From contig NZ_PQMB01000001.1 of NCBI RefSeq assembly GCF_002918555.1, positions 496,087-560,086 on the forward strand: DNA of 64,000 bases, given 5' to 3'. A program made the translations under genes and the position numbers. The notes below the pieces were generated by a model. That model saw nothing but the letters and a program-made list of their open reading frames with translations, did no database searches and was not told where the DNA came from. Positions 29,273-38,191 of this stretch are shown piece after piece (the stretch's first letter is position 1; each line of letters starts with the position of its first letter). Source of the stretch: Citrobacter amalonaticus. GTDB lineage: Bacteria; Pseudomonadota; Gammaproteobacteria; Enterobacterales; Enterobacteriaceae.

Positions 29273-29931
29273 TGCTTGATCACCAGTACCGGCACTTTAT
29301 TGTCCATCTGAATATGTGACTGGAACTCGGCATCCGGCATCCGCGCACTGACGCGAGAGCGTGTGCGCTGTGGGTTAATATTCTGACTGCGGAAATAGTC
29401 GTACAGCGAGATGCCGATGGCATCCGCATCATGAATGAGATGCGCCGGAACCCACGACTCTTCAATCGACACCGCATCTTCATCGACATAACGAATGCGC
29501 TTGAGCAGAAAAACGTCGCTTCCTGCGTCGACGGCCAGCTGCTCCGCCACCTCATCCGGGCACTTCACTACCCGTTTGTTAACCCACAGGGTATCCGGCT
29601 TTTTCCCCCGCAAAACAACCTGCTGAGAAAAACCCCGCGCCTCTTTGAGCGAATATTCGAAGATATTGTTGATCTGCGTACCGTAGCCCCGGGCGCGAGT
29701 AACGACGCCCTCCTCTTCCAGCGCCTGCATCGCTTTACGCACTGTAATACGCGAAACGCCGGTCAGCTGGCTCAGGTCACGCTCGCCGGGCAAAATATTG
29801 CCATGCTCAAGGCTCCCACTGCGCACGGCATTCTTTACCGTCTCGGCAAACTTAATATAAAGCGGCGTATTATCACCCGCAGAAATACGTTCGTTCAGTT
29901 GCGCGATAAGCCGGGTATGTGCTTGTTCCAT
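29185..29931 (-). CDS. yegW: YegW, GntR-family (HutC subfamily) regulator
   Basis: A 248-aa regulator with a winged helix (LPGERDLSQLTGVSRITVRKAMQALEEEGVV, about residues 47-77) and a HutC/UTRA ligand domain. ATG at 29931 (MEQAHTRLIAQL) gives the K-12 length. It is convergent with yegTUV and probably represses that operon in response to its substrate. Confidence 0.92.
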   Translation of the reverse strand: MEQAHTRLIAQLNERISAGDNTPLYIKFAETVKNAVRSGSLEHGNILPGERDLSQLTGVSRITVRKAMQALEEEGVVTRARGYGTQINNIFEYSLKEARGFSQQVVLRGKKPDTLWVNKRVVKCPDEVAEQLAVDAGSDVFLLKRIRYVDEDAVSIEESWVPAHLIHDADAIGISLYDYFRSQNINPQRTRSRVSARMPDAEFQSHIQMDNKVPVLVIKQVALDQQQRPIEYSISYCRSDLYVFVCEE

Positions 29932-30094
29932 GAGTATTTTTCCTGACTGCAAGACTACAACCAGTATATACGCAAAATCATTCGACATGCATCGCCGCGG
30001 CAGGCGAATAAGCCCCGGGGCGTACAATGCATACGTGACAGGGCTGAATAGCATCTGCAATTCGCAAAAAGACCGCGTTAAAGAATAAGAGGAA

Positions 30095-30895
30095 TTACCA
30101 CCACGCGTGGAAATGATGGACAGGTCCAATCCCCTGCCCAACCTCCAGCGTATCTGCCTGGGACAATGCGGCGGATAACCACATTTTCGCCTCCTGTACG
30201 GCGTCAGCCCAGTTCGAATGTCGTGGACGCAGTGCCGCCAGCGCGGCTGATAATGTACACCCGGTACCGTGAGTGTTTTTGGTCATCACTCTCGGTGCCG
30301 TAAAACGCTGTTCTCCCTCACGGGTAAACAGCCAGTCCGGGCTGTGTGCATCATCCAGATGACCGCCTTTCATCAGCACCGCGCCACATCCCATTGTCAA
30401 AAGCTCACGGCCCTGCGCTAACATCTCTTTTTCCGTACGGGCATGAGGCGCGTTCAGCAGCGCCGCGGCCTCCGGTAAATTAGGGGTGATGATCGAAACC
30501 AGCGGCAACAAACGGCTTCGCAACGTTTCAACCGCAGACGGAGAAAGCAGCGGATCACCGCTTTTCGCCAGCATGACCGTATCGAGTACCACATTTTGCA
30601 CCCGGTGACGCTGCAACCGCTCTGCTACAGCTTCCACAATATCTGTTTCCGCCAGCATACCTATCTTGGTGGTATCGATGCGAACGTCGCTGAAAACGGA
30701 ATCAAGCTGAGCGGCAACAAAGTCAGGTTCAATGCGATACACAGACTGCACGCCACGCGTATTTTGCGCGACCAGCGCGGTGATGACAGAGCATCCATAG
30801 GCTCCCAGCGCTGAAAAGGTTTTCAGATCCGCCTGAATGCCTGCCCCACCGCTCGGATCGGTACCTGCAATGGTTAATGCGTTAATCCGCGTCAT
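30095..30895 (-). CDS. thiD: ThiD, hydroxymethylpyrimidine (phosphate) kinase
   Basis: A 266-aa ribokinase-fold enzyme of thiamine synthesis that phosphorylates HMP and HMP-P. The substrate motif [20 protein letters not shown] is at the N-terminus and the catalytic [13 protein letters not shown] near residue 212. Its ATG overlaps the thiM stop by 4 bases, so thiM-thiD form one riboswitch-controlled operon. Confidence 0.96.
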   Translation of the reverse strand: MTRINALTIAGTDPSGGAGIQADLKTFSALGAYGCSVITALVAQNTRGVQSVYRIEPDFVAAQLDSVFSDVRIDTTKIGMLAETDIVEAVAERLQRHRVQNVVLDTVMLAKSGDPLLSPSAVETLRSRLLPLVSIITPNLPEAAALLNAPHARTEKEMLAQGRELLTMGCGAVLMKGGHLDDAHSPDWLFTREGEQRFTAPRVMTKNTHGTGCTLSAALAALRPRHSNWADAVQEAKMWLSAALSQADTLEVGQGIGPVHHFHAWW

Positions 30896-31680
30896 GCCGC
30901 CACCTCTCTGTCCAGGTTGTAAAGCGCATCAAGAAAAGCCGGAATAAAGCTGCCCGGCCCCTTGCTGTCTTCGGTTGCCCGCAGTCCGGCCTGTTTCATC
31001 CAGCTACAGGCTGAGGCCACGTTATCCAGCGTATTTCCGGGAATTGCGCAGCTTGCGGCTACAACGGCCGACAGCGCGCATCCGGTGCCCACCACACGGG
31101 TCATTAACGGATCGCCTCCCGCAATGCTGACGGTCCGTTGCCCGTCCGTCACGTAATCCACCTCTCCGGTAACGGCCACGACGGTTCCCACCTGACGCGC
31201 AAGCGCCTGTGCGGCGGGTAAGGCTGCCGTCACCGTGTCGGTCGTATCAACACCTCTGCCTCCGGCTGACATGCCCGCCAGCGCAAGGATTTCTGAGGCG
31301 TTACCGCGTATTGCGGTCGGTTGAAATGCCAGCAGTTCCAGACAGAAGTGGCGGCGGAAATCGAGCGCTCCAACGGCGACCGGATCGAGCGTCCAGGGCG
31401 TGTGGACAGAATACGCCCGCTCCACGGCCTGGCGCATCGACCGGGCGCGCCCAGCGGTGAGTGTCCCGACGTTGATTAGCAGGGCGTTGGCCATCCCGAC
31501 GAACTGAGCGGCCTCTTCAGGTTCAACCACCATGGCGGGCGAAGCCCCCAGAGCCAGCAGGGTATTCGCTGTAAAGCTTTGTACGACATCGTTAGTCATA
31601 CAGTGAGTTAGCGGGGAGAGCGTGCGAAATTGTTGCAAGGCATGTGTCGCGAGTGCGCGACTGTGCAGGTCAGGCTGCAT
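30892..31680 (-). CDS. thiM: ThiM, hydroxyethylthiazole kinase
   Basis: A 262-aa thiazole salvage kinase with [20 protein letters not shown] near residue 28, GNASEI, and the anion-hole motif [16 protein letters not shown] at 31680, preceded by CAGGAGC, gives the K-12 length. It is the first gene of thiMD and follows the TPP riboswitch. Confidence 0.95.
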   Translation of the reverse strand: MQPDLHSRALATHALQQFRTLSPLTHCMTNDVVQSFTANTLLALGASPAMVVEPEEAAQFVGMANALLINVGTLTAGRARSMRQAVERAYSVHTPWTLDPVAVGALDFRRHFCLELLAFQPTAIRGNASEILALAGMSAGGRGVDTTDTVTAALPAAQALARQVGTVVAVTGEVDYVTDGQRTVSIAGGDPLMTRVVGTGCALSAVVAASCAIPGNTLDNVASACSWMKQAGLRATEDSKGPGSFIPAFLDALYNLDREVAA

Positions 31681-31723
31681 AATTAAGCTCCTGCCCGCGC
31701 GAAGAAGGGACACGAGCAGTGTC

Positions 31724-31803
31724 AGACTTCCCTACGCTGGCATTATCCAGATCAGGTAATACGGGTATGTCTCAGCCCTTACTTAAAAGGGGCACCCCGA
31801 GTC
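31724..31803 (-). ncRNA. TPP riboswitch (THI element) controlling thiMD
   Basis: The reverse strand reads ACTCGGGGTGCCCC at the 5' side, then the invariant GGCTGAGA, ACCCGTATTACCTGATCTGGATAATGCCAGCGTAGGGAA. These are the conserved pyrimidine-sensor and pyrophosphate-sensor loops. Its 3' end is about 45 bases before the thiM start, fitting translational control by masking the ribosome site when TPP is bound. Confidence 0.95.
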
Positions 31804-32012
31804 AAATCACATAAAAACAAACATTTACATGGAGATGTTTGTAATAAATTAGTTTAACCATGCCTGGAACCCGGACGCAAGAAGTTTCGAACCATCCCGC
31901 TATAAACGACAGGCCATCCTTGTCCCGATAAGAAACGTTTCCCGATCGTCCACTTCCGACATTGCTGATAAAACATCGCCGTTTATAGCCTTTCTGAAGG
32001 AGTTAATTTTCA
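31804..32012. other. Gap where rcnR/rcnA would be expected
   Basis: In E. coli the divergent rcnR and rcnA genes lie between thiM and rcnB. Here the gap is only about 450 bases from the riboswitch to rcnB and no rcnR or rcnA piece is recognisable. A weak promoter-like pair (TTGCTG, then TATAGC) precedes the small ORF at 32013. Confidence 0.6.
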
Positions 32013-32099
32013 ATGTTCAGATATAACACTTCAGAAACAGCAGCCTCCGTGGGTTCTGCTGGATGCGGCGTCCGTTACCTGACGTTCAGTTGTCAGTGA
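32013..32099 (+). CDS. Possible 28-aa small protein upstream of rcnB
   Basis: ATG at 32013 follows GAAGGAG by about 10 bases and opens a 28-codon frame, MFRYNTSETAASVGSAGCGV then RYLTFSCQ. I do not recognise it. The ribosome site is good and a promoter-like pair lies upstream, so it could be a true small gene or leader peptide, but the length gives no statistical support. Confidence 0.35.
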   Translation: MFRYNTSETAASVGSAGCGVRYLTFSCQ

Positions 32100-32251
32100 C
32101 GGGTAGCCAACGCGATGCCGTTTGCTCACATTTATGTTTACATTTTTTACGAAATCACGGGAACACTAACAAAATTGTGCTTGTCAGACGTATTATGCGA
32201 TGGGAATGATACATGACTGTTTTTTTGATGACCCGGATAAGTGGAGAGAAC

Positions 32252-32590
32252 ATGGGTATGAAGAATAAGATATTGCTGAGTGCACTACTGCTTGCGACCA
32301 GCACGGTCTGGGCGGCGCCAGCCACCACGGATTCGGCAAATACCTCGGGAATATCGCAGTACGAGTTAAGCAGCTTTATTGCTGATTTCACCCATTTTAA
32401 ACCCGGAGATACCGTTCCGCAGATGTACCGTACCGACGAATACACTATCAAACAGTGGAAACTGCGAAATCTGCCGGCACCGGATGCCGGAACACACTGG
32501 ACCTATATGGGCGGTGCCTATGTGCTGATAAATGATACTGACGGTCAGATCATTAAAGCTTATGACGGTGAAATTTTTTATCACCGCTAA
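32252..32590 (+). CDS. rcnB: RcnB, periplasmic nickel/cobalt homeostasis protein
   Basis: A 112-aa protein with a cleavable signal peptide (MKNKILLSALLLATSTVWAA, cut after AWA-type site) and a YohN/RcnB domain ending GGAYVLINDTDGQIIKAYDG. ATG at 32252, after GGAGAG, gives the K-12 length. In E. coli RcnB works in the periplasm with the RcnA exporter, but rcnA and its regulator rcnR are missing from this locus. Confidence 0.93.
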   Translation: MGMKNKILLSALLLATSTVWAAPATTDSANTSGISQYELSSFIADFTHFKPGDTVPQMYRTDEYTIKQWKLRNLPAPDAGTHWTYMGGAYVLINDTDGQIIKAYDGEIFYHR

Positions 32591-32616
32591 AAAAAGCCCC
32601 CTCGCTCCGGAGGGGG
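32587..32616. terminator. Bidirectional hairpin after rcnB
   Basis: CCCCCTC-GCTC-CGGAGGGGG forms a strong stem right after the rcnB stop. A run of A on its left gives a T tract on the minus strand, so it is also an intrinsic terminator for transcripts entering from the fimbrial relic. Confidence 0.75.
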
Positions 32617-32667
32617 AAATGCAGACATTTTTAGTTTTATTATAATAAACCTCGCATGGATTCTTAA

Positions 32668-33310
32668 TTAGTCATATTTCACATAAATTAATGCCACCGC
32701 TCCGGGATTGCCCGGTTTGACTTTTTTTATCGTAGACATAATAACTGGCAACGATGGGGATCGTGACGGTATTATTATTTACTTCCCCGCCCACTTTATC
32801 GACTTTCAATAGCGCTGATGCGGTATTCTGTTCAGCCACACGCGAAATATTCACAACTTTATTGTCATTCTCCCGTATAAACCCAACACCATTATTCTCA
32901 TTACCGCGTAAAATAAAATTACTGCTGGAGAGATAAACAGGCATTTTTCGCGATGTCTGTTTACGATCGCCAAAAAGATTATCGCATTGTAACCGAATAC
33001 TCTCTGCCGAATTTTTATTTGTCACTTTCCCGGGCGCGGAGAGTTCTGATAATGCTATATCGGGCAGGACAATATCAAGGTTTTCCGGTTTACAGGTCGT
33101 TTGTTTCCGGTTACCCCGCAATTCGGTTTCACTTTTACTTTGTGAAACATCCAGCATCAGGTGATTTTCACGATATGGCGTCAAATTATCGTAAACCACG
33201 GTTCCTTTTGCGTTAGTGGTCCGATATTTTTGTTCATTGACATATGCCCCTTCCAGACCCGGCGCTTGCATAATCGCGAAAGTATCAGACAGCCGGCTGA
33301 ACAGGTTCAT
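32668..33310 (-). pseudogene. Fused remnant of fimbrial usher and adhesin genes (yehB-yehA/stc-like)
   Basis: One frame joins two unrelated pieces. Residues about 8-72 (APGLEGAYVNEQKYRT, TVVYDNLTPYRENHLMLDVS) are the C-terminal region of a FimD-type usher; residues from about 73 (CKPENLDIVLPDIALSELSA to NTVTIPIVASYYVYD) are the C-terminal half of a fimbrial tip protein. Near the 3' end a run of seven A (complement of 32722-32728) shifts the frame: with six A the tail would read KPGNPGAVALIYVKYD, the normal strand ending of such subunits, with stop at 32668. The usher-adhesin order matches the yehDCBA or stcABCD locus of relatives. It is a deletion scar with no chaperone or main subunit left. 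Confidence 0.85.
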
Positions 33311-33376
33311 CTTCTTTTCAGAAAGCTGCCTGTAACAATAAAAGAAGTTTAATTAATTTTAAAAAATTAAGTATAT

Positions 33377-33407
33377 TCACCGCATCAATATACATTAATG
33401 CGGTGAA
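33377..33407 (-). terminator. Probable terminator after mrp
   Basis: The reverse strand has TTCACCGCAT-TAATGTATATTG-ATGCGGTGAA followed by TATACTTAATTTTTT, just after the mrp stop at 33418. Confidence 0.65.
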
Positions 33408-33417
33408 GCGTGAGGAC

Positions 33418-34527
33418 TCAGACAGCGCGGAAAGCAATTTCCCCAGGGATAACTTCCCCCTGCCAGTAAAGCTGCGCTGCGACACGGTCTGCCAAATCAC
33501 GGTAAATTGCCGTGAATTCGCTATCAGGACGGCTGATAACGGTCGGCGTGCCGCGATCGAGGTCTTCACGCAGGCTAATATGCAGCGGCATTTGTCCCAG
33601 CAGCTGAGTGCGATACTGCTCAGCCAGTTTCTGCGCGCCACCGGTGCCAAAAATCGGCTCATGGTGACCACAGTTGCTACAAATATGCATACTCATATTC
33701 TCGACAATCCCCAGAACAGGGACGTCAACCTTCTCGAACATGACAATGCCTTTTTTAGCATCGATCAGCGCAATATCCTGCGGCGTCGTCACCACGACGG
33801 CCCCGGTTACCGGTATATTCTGCGCCAGCGTCAGCTGAATATCGCCGGTTCCTGGCGGCATATCCAGAACAAGATAATCCAGATCCGGCCATAGCGTCTC
33901 CTGCAACATCTGCATCAGCGCCTTGCTGGCCATCGGACCACGCCAGACCATCGCGTTATCATCGGTCACCAGATAACCAATGGAGTTAGTCGCCAGACCG
34001 TGGGATACGATCGGCGCCATATGCGTACCGTCCGGAGAGGTCGGTCGCTGGTTTTCAGCGCCAAGCATCGTTGGGATAGACGGGCCGTAAATATCGGCAT
34101 CCAGAATCCCAACCTTTGCGCCCTCTGCCGCCAGCGCCAGCGCCAGGTTGACGGCGGTCGAAGATTTACCCACGCCGCCCTTGCCGGAGCTGATGGCAAT
34201 GATGTTCTTCACACCATTAATACCAGGCTGGTTTTTGACACGTTTAAGCGTGGCGATATTATGCGACAGTTTCCAGTCGATGGCTTTTGCCCCGGTGATA
34301 CGCAGCAGGTCGGCGCTACATTGCTCTTTTAACACCTCAAATGCGCTGTGCCAGACGAACGGCATCGTCAACTCCACGTGCAGGGTGTCATCCATCCAGG
34401 CAACGTGGTGCAACGCTTTCAGCGTCGTCAGGTTATGCTTCAGGGTTGGGTGCTGAAAATTCGCCAGCGTCCCGGCAACCATCGCGCGCAGGGTCTCTGG
34501 TGTTTTGGCCTGGGATTGTGGGTTCAT
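33418..34527 (-). CDS. mrp: Mrp (ApbC), iron-sulfur cluster carrier ATPase
   Basis: A 369-aa P-loop protein of the Mrp/NBP35 family. It has an N-terminal MIP18-like domain, a deviant Walker A (SSGKGGVGKSSTAVNLALAL, about 114-133), a switch motif (DADIYGPSIPTMLG) and the CxxC cluster-binding pair (HICSNCGHHE). It loads Fe-S clusters on target proteins. It is divergent from metG as in E. coli and has the same length. Confidence 0.96.
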   Translation of the reverse strand: MNPQSQAKTPETLRAMVAGTLANFQHPTLKHNLTTLKALHHVAWMDDTLHVELTMPFVWHSAFEVLKEQCSADLLRITGAKAIDWKLSHNIATLKRVKNQPGINGVKNIIAISSGKGGVGKSSTAVNLALALAAEGAKVGILDADIYGPSIPTMLGAENQRPTSPDGTHMAPIVSHGLATNSIGYLVTDDNAMVWRGPMASKALMQMLQETLWPDLDYLVLDMPPGTGDIQLTLAQNIPVTGAVVVTTPQDIALIDAKKGIVMFEKVDVPVLGIVENMSMHICSNCGHHEPIFGTGGAQKLAEQYRTQLLGQMPLHISLREDLDRGTPTVISRPDSEFTAIYRDLADRVAAQLYWQGEVIPGEIAFRAV

Positions 34528-34601
34528 CCCGACTCCTTTTTTGTAGTTCTGAAAAATACGATATGAGGTTCTGGTTTACCCCAGCAGTAACGATTATTCA
34601 T

Positions 34602-34712
34602 TTATACTCGTCATACTTCAAGTTGCTGGTGCGTTGCCGCGTTACCTGGCCTTCGGCCTCGTCCCCGTGGCGCCGCTGCAAACAGCGTTCGCCCAACCCG
34701 AATTATTGAGAA
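34602..34712. repeat. Palindromic intergenic repeat copy between mrp and metG
   Basis: It starts TTATACTCGTCATACTTCAA-GTTGCTGG and ends CCCGAATTATTGAGAATCCA, with inner arms GGCCTTCGGCC and GCGCCGCTGC. It occupies most of the 277-base divergent gap between mrp and metG. Confidence 0.75.
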
Positions 34713-34804
34713 TCCAGGGATTAATGCCCTTAATTCTTGGCGTAGTTATGCCCTTTCAGGTAACATCATAGCCCCCTTTTAACAGAGAAGAAGTAATACC
34801 TACT

Positions 34805-36838
34805 ATGACTCAAGTCGCGAAGAAAATTCTGGTAACGTGCGCGCTGCCGTACGCAAACGGCTCTATCCACCTCGGCCATATGCTGGAGCACATCCAGGCT
34901 GATGTCTGGGTCCGTTACCAGCGAATGCGCGGCCACGAGGTTAACTTCATCTGCGCCGACGACGCGCACGGCACGCCAATCATGCTGAAAGCTCAGCAGC
35001 TTAGCATCACGCCGGAGCAGATGATTACCGAAATGAGTCAGGAGCATCAGACTGATTTCGCAGGTTTCGACATCAGCTATGACAACTACCACTCCACGCA
35101 CAGCGAAGAGAACCGTGAGCTGTCCGAGCTGATTTACACGCGCCTGAAAGAGAACGGGTTCATCAAGAACCGTACTATCTCTCAGCTCTACGATCCGGAA
35201 AAAGGCATGTTCCTGCCGGACCGTTTCGTGAAAGGCACCTGCCCGAAATGTAAGTCTCCGGATCAATACGGCGACAACTGCGAAGTCTGCGGTGCGACCT
35301 ACAGCCCAACCGAGCTTATCGAGCCAAAATCCGTCGTCTCTGGCGCAACCCCAGTGATGCGCGACTCTGAGCACTTCTTCTTTGATCTGCCGTCCTTTAG
35401 TGAAATGCTACAGGCCTGGACCCGCAGCGGCGCGCTGCAGGAGCAGGTTGCGAACAAAATGCAGGAATGGTTTGAGTCCGGCCTGCAACAGTGGGATATC
35501 TCCCGTGATGCCCCCTACTTCGGCTTTGAAATTCCGAATGCGCCGGGCAAATATTTTTACGTCTGGCTGGATGCGCCGATTGGCTACATGGGTTCTTTCA
35601 GGAATCTGTGCGATAAACGCGGTGACAGCGTCAGCTTTGATGAATACTGGAAGAAAGATTCCGCCGCCGAACTGTATCACTTTATCGGGAAAGATATCGT
35701 TTACTTCCACAGCCTGTTCTGGCCGGCCATGCTGGAAGGCAGCAACTTCCGCAAACCGACCAATCTGTTCGTCCACGGCTACGTGACGGTTAACGGCGCG
35801 AAGATGTCTAAATCCCGCGGCACCTTTATTAAGGCCAGCACGTGGTTGAAGCATTTTGATGCTGACAGTCTGCGCTACTACTACACCGCGAAGCTCTCTT
35901 CCCGTATTGATGATATCGATCTGAACCTGGAAGACTTCGTGCAGCGCGTCAATGCGGACATCGTTAACAAGGTGGTCAACCTGGCCTCCCGTAACGCTGG
36001 TTTCATTAATAAGCGTTTTGACGGCGTTCTGGCCGCTGAACTGGCCGATCCGCAGCTCTATAAAACGTTCACCGACGCAGCGGCTGTCATTGGCGAGGCG
36101 TGGGAAAGCCGTGAGTTTGGCAAAGCCGTTCGCGAAATCATGGCGCTGGCCGACGTCGCTAACCGCTACGTTGACGAACAGGCGCCGTGGGTGGTGGCGA
36201 AACAGGAAGGGCGCGATGCCGACCTGCAGGCGATCTGCTCTATGGGCATCAACCTGTTCCGTGTACTCATGACTTATCTGAAACCGGTTCTGCCAACCTT
36301 AACGGAACGTGCTGAAGCGTTCCTGAACACAGAACTGAACTGGGATGCGGCAGAACAGCCGTTGCTGGGTCACAAGGTCAACACCTTCAAGGCACTGTAT
36401 AACCGCATCGACATGAAGCAGGTTGAAGCGCTGGTTGAAGCCTCAAAAGAAGAAGTCAAAGCGATGGCGGCTCCGGTTACGGGTCCCCTTGCTGACGATC
36501 CGATTCAGGAAACCATTACGTTTGACGATTTCGCGAAGATCGATCTGCGCGTGGCGCTGATTGAAAACGCCGAATTCGTTGACGGTTCCGATAAGCTGCT
36601 GCGCCTGACGCTGGATCTGGGGGGCGAGAAGCGTAACGTCTTCTCCGGTATTCGCTCCGCCTATCCTGACCCGCAGGTGCTGATTGGACGTCACACGGTC
36701 ATGGTCGCCAACCTTGCACCGCGTAAAATGCGTTTCGGCATCTCTGAAGGTATGGTGATGGCAGCAGGTCCGGGTGGAAAAGATATCTTCCTGTTAAGCC
36801 CTGATGAAGGCGCGAAGCCTGGTCAGCAGGTGAAATAA
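34805..36838 (+). CDS. metG: MetG, methionyl-tRNA synthetase
   Basis: A 677-aa class I synthetase, the length of E. coli MetG. The HIGH motif is HLGH at residues 22-25, the KMSKS motif is intact at about 333-337, a zinc-binding knuckle ([17 protein letters not shown]) lies near residues 145-161, and the C-terminal part after residue about 575 is the tRNA-binding/dimerisation domain. The terminator at 36851-36875 follows. In K-12 the yehI-yehQ block follows metG; here it is absent. Confidence 0.97.
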   Translation: MTQVAKKILVTCALPYANGSIHLGHMLEHIQADVWVRYQRMRGHEVNFICADDAHGTPIMLKAQQLSITPEQMITEMSQEHQTDFAGFDISYDNYHSTHSEENRELSELIYTRLKENGFIKNRTISQLYDPEKGMFLPDRFVKGTCPKCKSPDQYGDNCEVCGATYSPTELIEPKSVVSGATPVMRDSEHFFFDLPSFSEMLQAWTRSGALQEQVANKMQEWFESGLQQWDISRDAPYFGFEIPNAPGKYFYVWLDAPIGYMGSFRNLCDKRGDSVSFDEYWKKDSAAELYHFIGKDIVYFHSLFWPAMLEGSNFRKPTNLFVHGYVTVNGAKMSKSRGTFIKASTWLKHFDADSLRYYYTAKLSSRIDDIDLNLEDFVQRVNADIVNKVVNLASRNAGFINKRFDGVLAAELADPQLYKTFTDAAAVIGEAWESREFGKAVREIMALADVANRYVDEQAPWVVAKQEGRDADLQAICSMGINLFRVLMTYLKPVLPTLTERAEAFLNTELNWDAAEQPLLGHKVNTFKALYNRIDMKQVEALVEASKEEVKAMAAPVTGPLADDPIQETITFDDFAKIDLRVALIENAEFVDGSDKLLRLTLDLGGEKRNVFSGIRSAYPDPQVLIGRHTVMVANLAPRKMRFGISEGMVMAAGPGGKDIFLLSPDEGAKPGQQVK

Positions 36839-36850
36839 ACATGCCATTAA

Positions 36851-36875
36851 GCGCCGCACTCGCGGCGCTTTTTTT
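36851..36875 (+). terminator. Intrinsic terminator of metG
   Basis: GCGCCGC-ACTC-GCGGCGC followed by seven or more T, 12 bases after the metG stop. Confidence 0.9.
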
Positions 36876-36933
36876 ATGCCCTGCGCATTCGCTCAGCTGA
36901 ATTCAATTCCACTTTCAGATTGTTTAAATATCC

Positions 36934-37083
36934 TTATACCCTTTACCCTGAATAATTCGAGTTGCAGGACAAAACGCGTAGTCGTTTTGAGCAGCGCTTG
37001 CGCTGGCCCCGCAGAGGCGAAGCCCAGGGATGGACCGGGTAATAAAGCCAACACACCTGCAACTTGAAGTATGACGGGTATCT
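36934..37083. repeat. Best-preserved copy of the palindromic intergenic repeat
   Basis: About 150 bases bounded by inverted ends: TATACCCTTTACCCTGAATA then ATTCGAGTTGCAGG on the left and CACCTGCAACTTGAAGTATG then ACGGGTA on the right. Inner arms GCAGCGCTTGCGCTGG add a smaller hairpin. It fills the metG-yehR gap, where relatives carry the yehI-yehQ genes. Confidence 0.8.
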
Positions 37084-37162
37084 ATCCTGTCGCTCTTCTG
37101 CCTGACCTGTACGCTGTGCATTATTTTTCGGACATCAGATTTTTCATAAAATGGAGTTTTAC

Positions 37163-37621
37163 ATGAAAGTATTAAATACGTTTTTTTCGGTCGTCCTGGC
37201 ATCAGTTCTCGTATTCTCTCTGGCTGGATGTGGAGATAAAGAAGAGAGCAAAACATTCAATGCCAGCATTAACGGCACCGAGATCTCAATCACCTATACC
37301 TACAAGGGTGACAAAATTCTCAAGCAGACGTCTCATAGCAAAATCAACTACGCGTCCGTAGGGGCAAAAACAAAAGAAGAAGCGGCGAAGATCCTCGATC
37401 CCCTCAGTGCAAAGTACCAGAACATTCCCGGCGTGGAAGAGAAGCTGACCTACAAAGATAGCTATGCTGAGGAAAACGTCTCCGTTGATATGGCGAAAGT
37501 TGACGTTAAAGCTCTGCGGAGCGTAATGGGCGCGGCGGTTTCTGGTGATGACAGCAAAGAAATCAGCATGAAGCAAAGCCAGGCGGTTCTGGAAAGCGCT
37601 GGCTTTAAAGAAGTGAAATAA
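37163..37621 (+). CDS. yehR: YehR, DUF1307 lipoprotein
   Basis: A 152-aa lipoprotein with signal peptide and lipobox VFSLAGCGDKEE (Cys at about 23). ATG at 37163 starts at MKVLNTFFSVV; the ATG four codons earlier lies before a typical signal peptide start. The mature domain has YTYKGDKILKQT, typical of the YehR family. The function is unknown. In E. coli it follows yehQ; here it stands alone after a repeat element. Confidence 0.92.
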   Translation: MKVLNTFFSVVLASVLVFSLAGCGDKEESKTFNASINGTEISITYTYKGDKILKQTSHSKINYASVGAKTKEEAAKILDPLSAKYQNIPGVEEKLTYKDSYAEENVSVDMAKVDVKALRSVMGAAVSGDDSKEISMKQSQAVLESAGFKEVK

Positions 37622-37627
37622 TCACAC

Positions 37628-37657
37628 GGCGACCAGGCATGGTGCGTGGTCGCCTTT
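37628..37657 (+). terminator. Terminator after yehR
   Basis: GGCGACCA-GGCATGGTGCG-TGGTCGCC followed by TTT lies 7 bases after the yehR stop and between the convergent yehR and yehS. Confidence 0.7.
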
Positions 37658-37680
37658 CCTCTTCAGGTTCAGAACCTTTC

Positions 37681-38145
37681 TTACTTAGCGTGCTCACGCG
37701 CCGCCAGTCCACGCAGGAAATAGCGCAGAAACTGGTCGCCACATTCGCGGAAATTTTTATGTTCCGGTCCACGCATCATCGCCGTAATCTCCGGCATTGA
37801 AACGCGGAACAGCTGCCCGGCGAGAATAGCCAGAATATCGTCAGTCTTGAGTGAGAACGCAATACGTAACTTTTTCAGCACGATGTTATTGTTAATACGA
37901 CGCTCCGGCTCAAGCGCGGGCGCTGACTCATCCCTGCCCCGTTTTTCGTAAATCAGCCCGTTGAGGAAACAAGAAAGAATGATATCCGGGCAGCGCTGAA
38001 AGCCCTCTTCCTCTTCTTTACGTAACCAGATGGCAATTTGTTCCGCCGTGGCTTCGGCATTACCCAACGCCAGGATACGGACCAAATCGTTATTATTTGC
38101 TTTCAGGATGTAGCGCACGCTACGCAGAATGTCGTTACTCAGCAT
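37681..38145 (-). CDS. yehS: YehS, DUF1456 family protein
   Basis: A 154-aa protein made of two repeated DUF1456 units (MLSNDILRSVRYILKANNND ... and NNNIVLKKLRIAFSLKTDDI ...), each starting with the same helix pattern. ATG at 38145 matches K-12 YehS; the longer reading would run into btsR. The function is unknown. It lies directly downstream of btsSR in the same direction. Confidence 0.93.
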   Translation of the reverse strand: MLSNDILRSVRYILKANNNDLVRILALGNAEATAEQIAIWLRKEEEEGFQRCPDIILSCFLNGLIYEKRGRDESAPALEPERRINNNIVLKKLRIAFSLKTDDILAILAGQLFRVSMPEITAMMRGPEHKNFRECGDQFLRYFLRGLAAREHAK

Positions 38146-38191
38146 GGGGCCTTCGACTGTTGATGAGGCAAAACGCCATTTTAGCAGTCTT

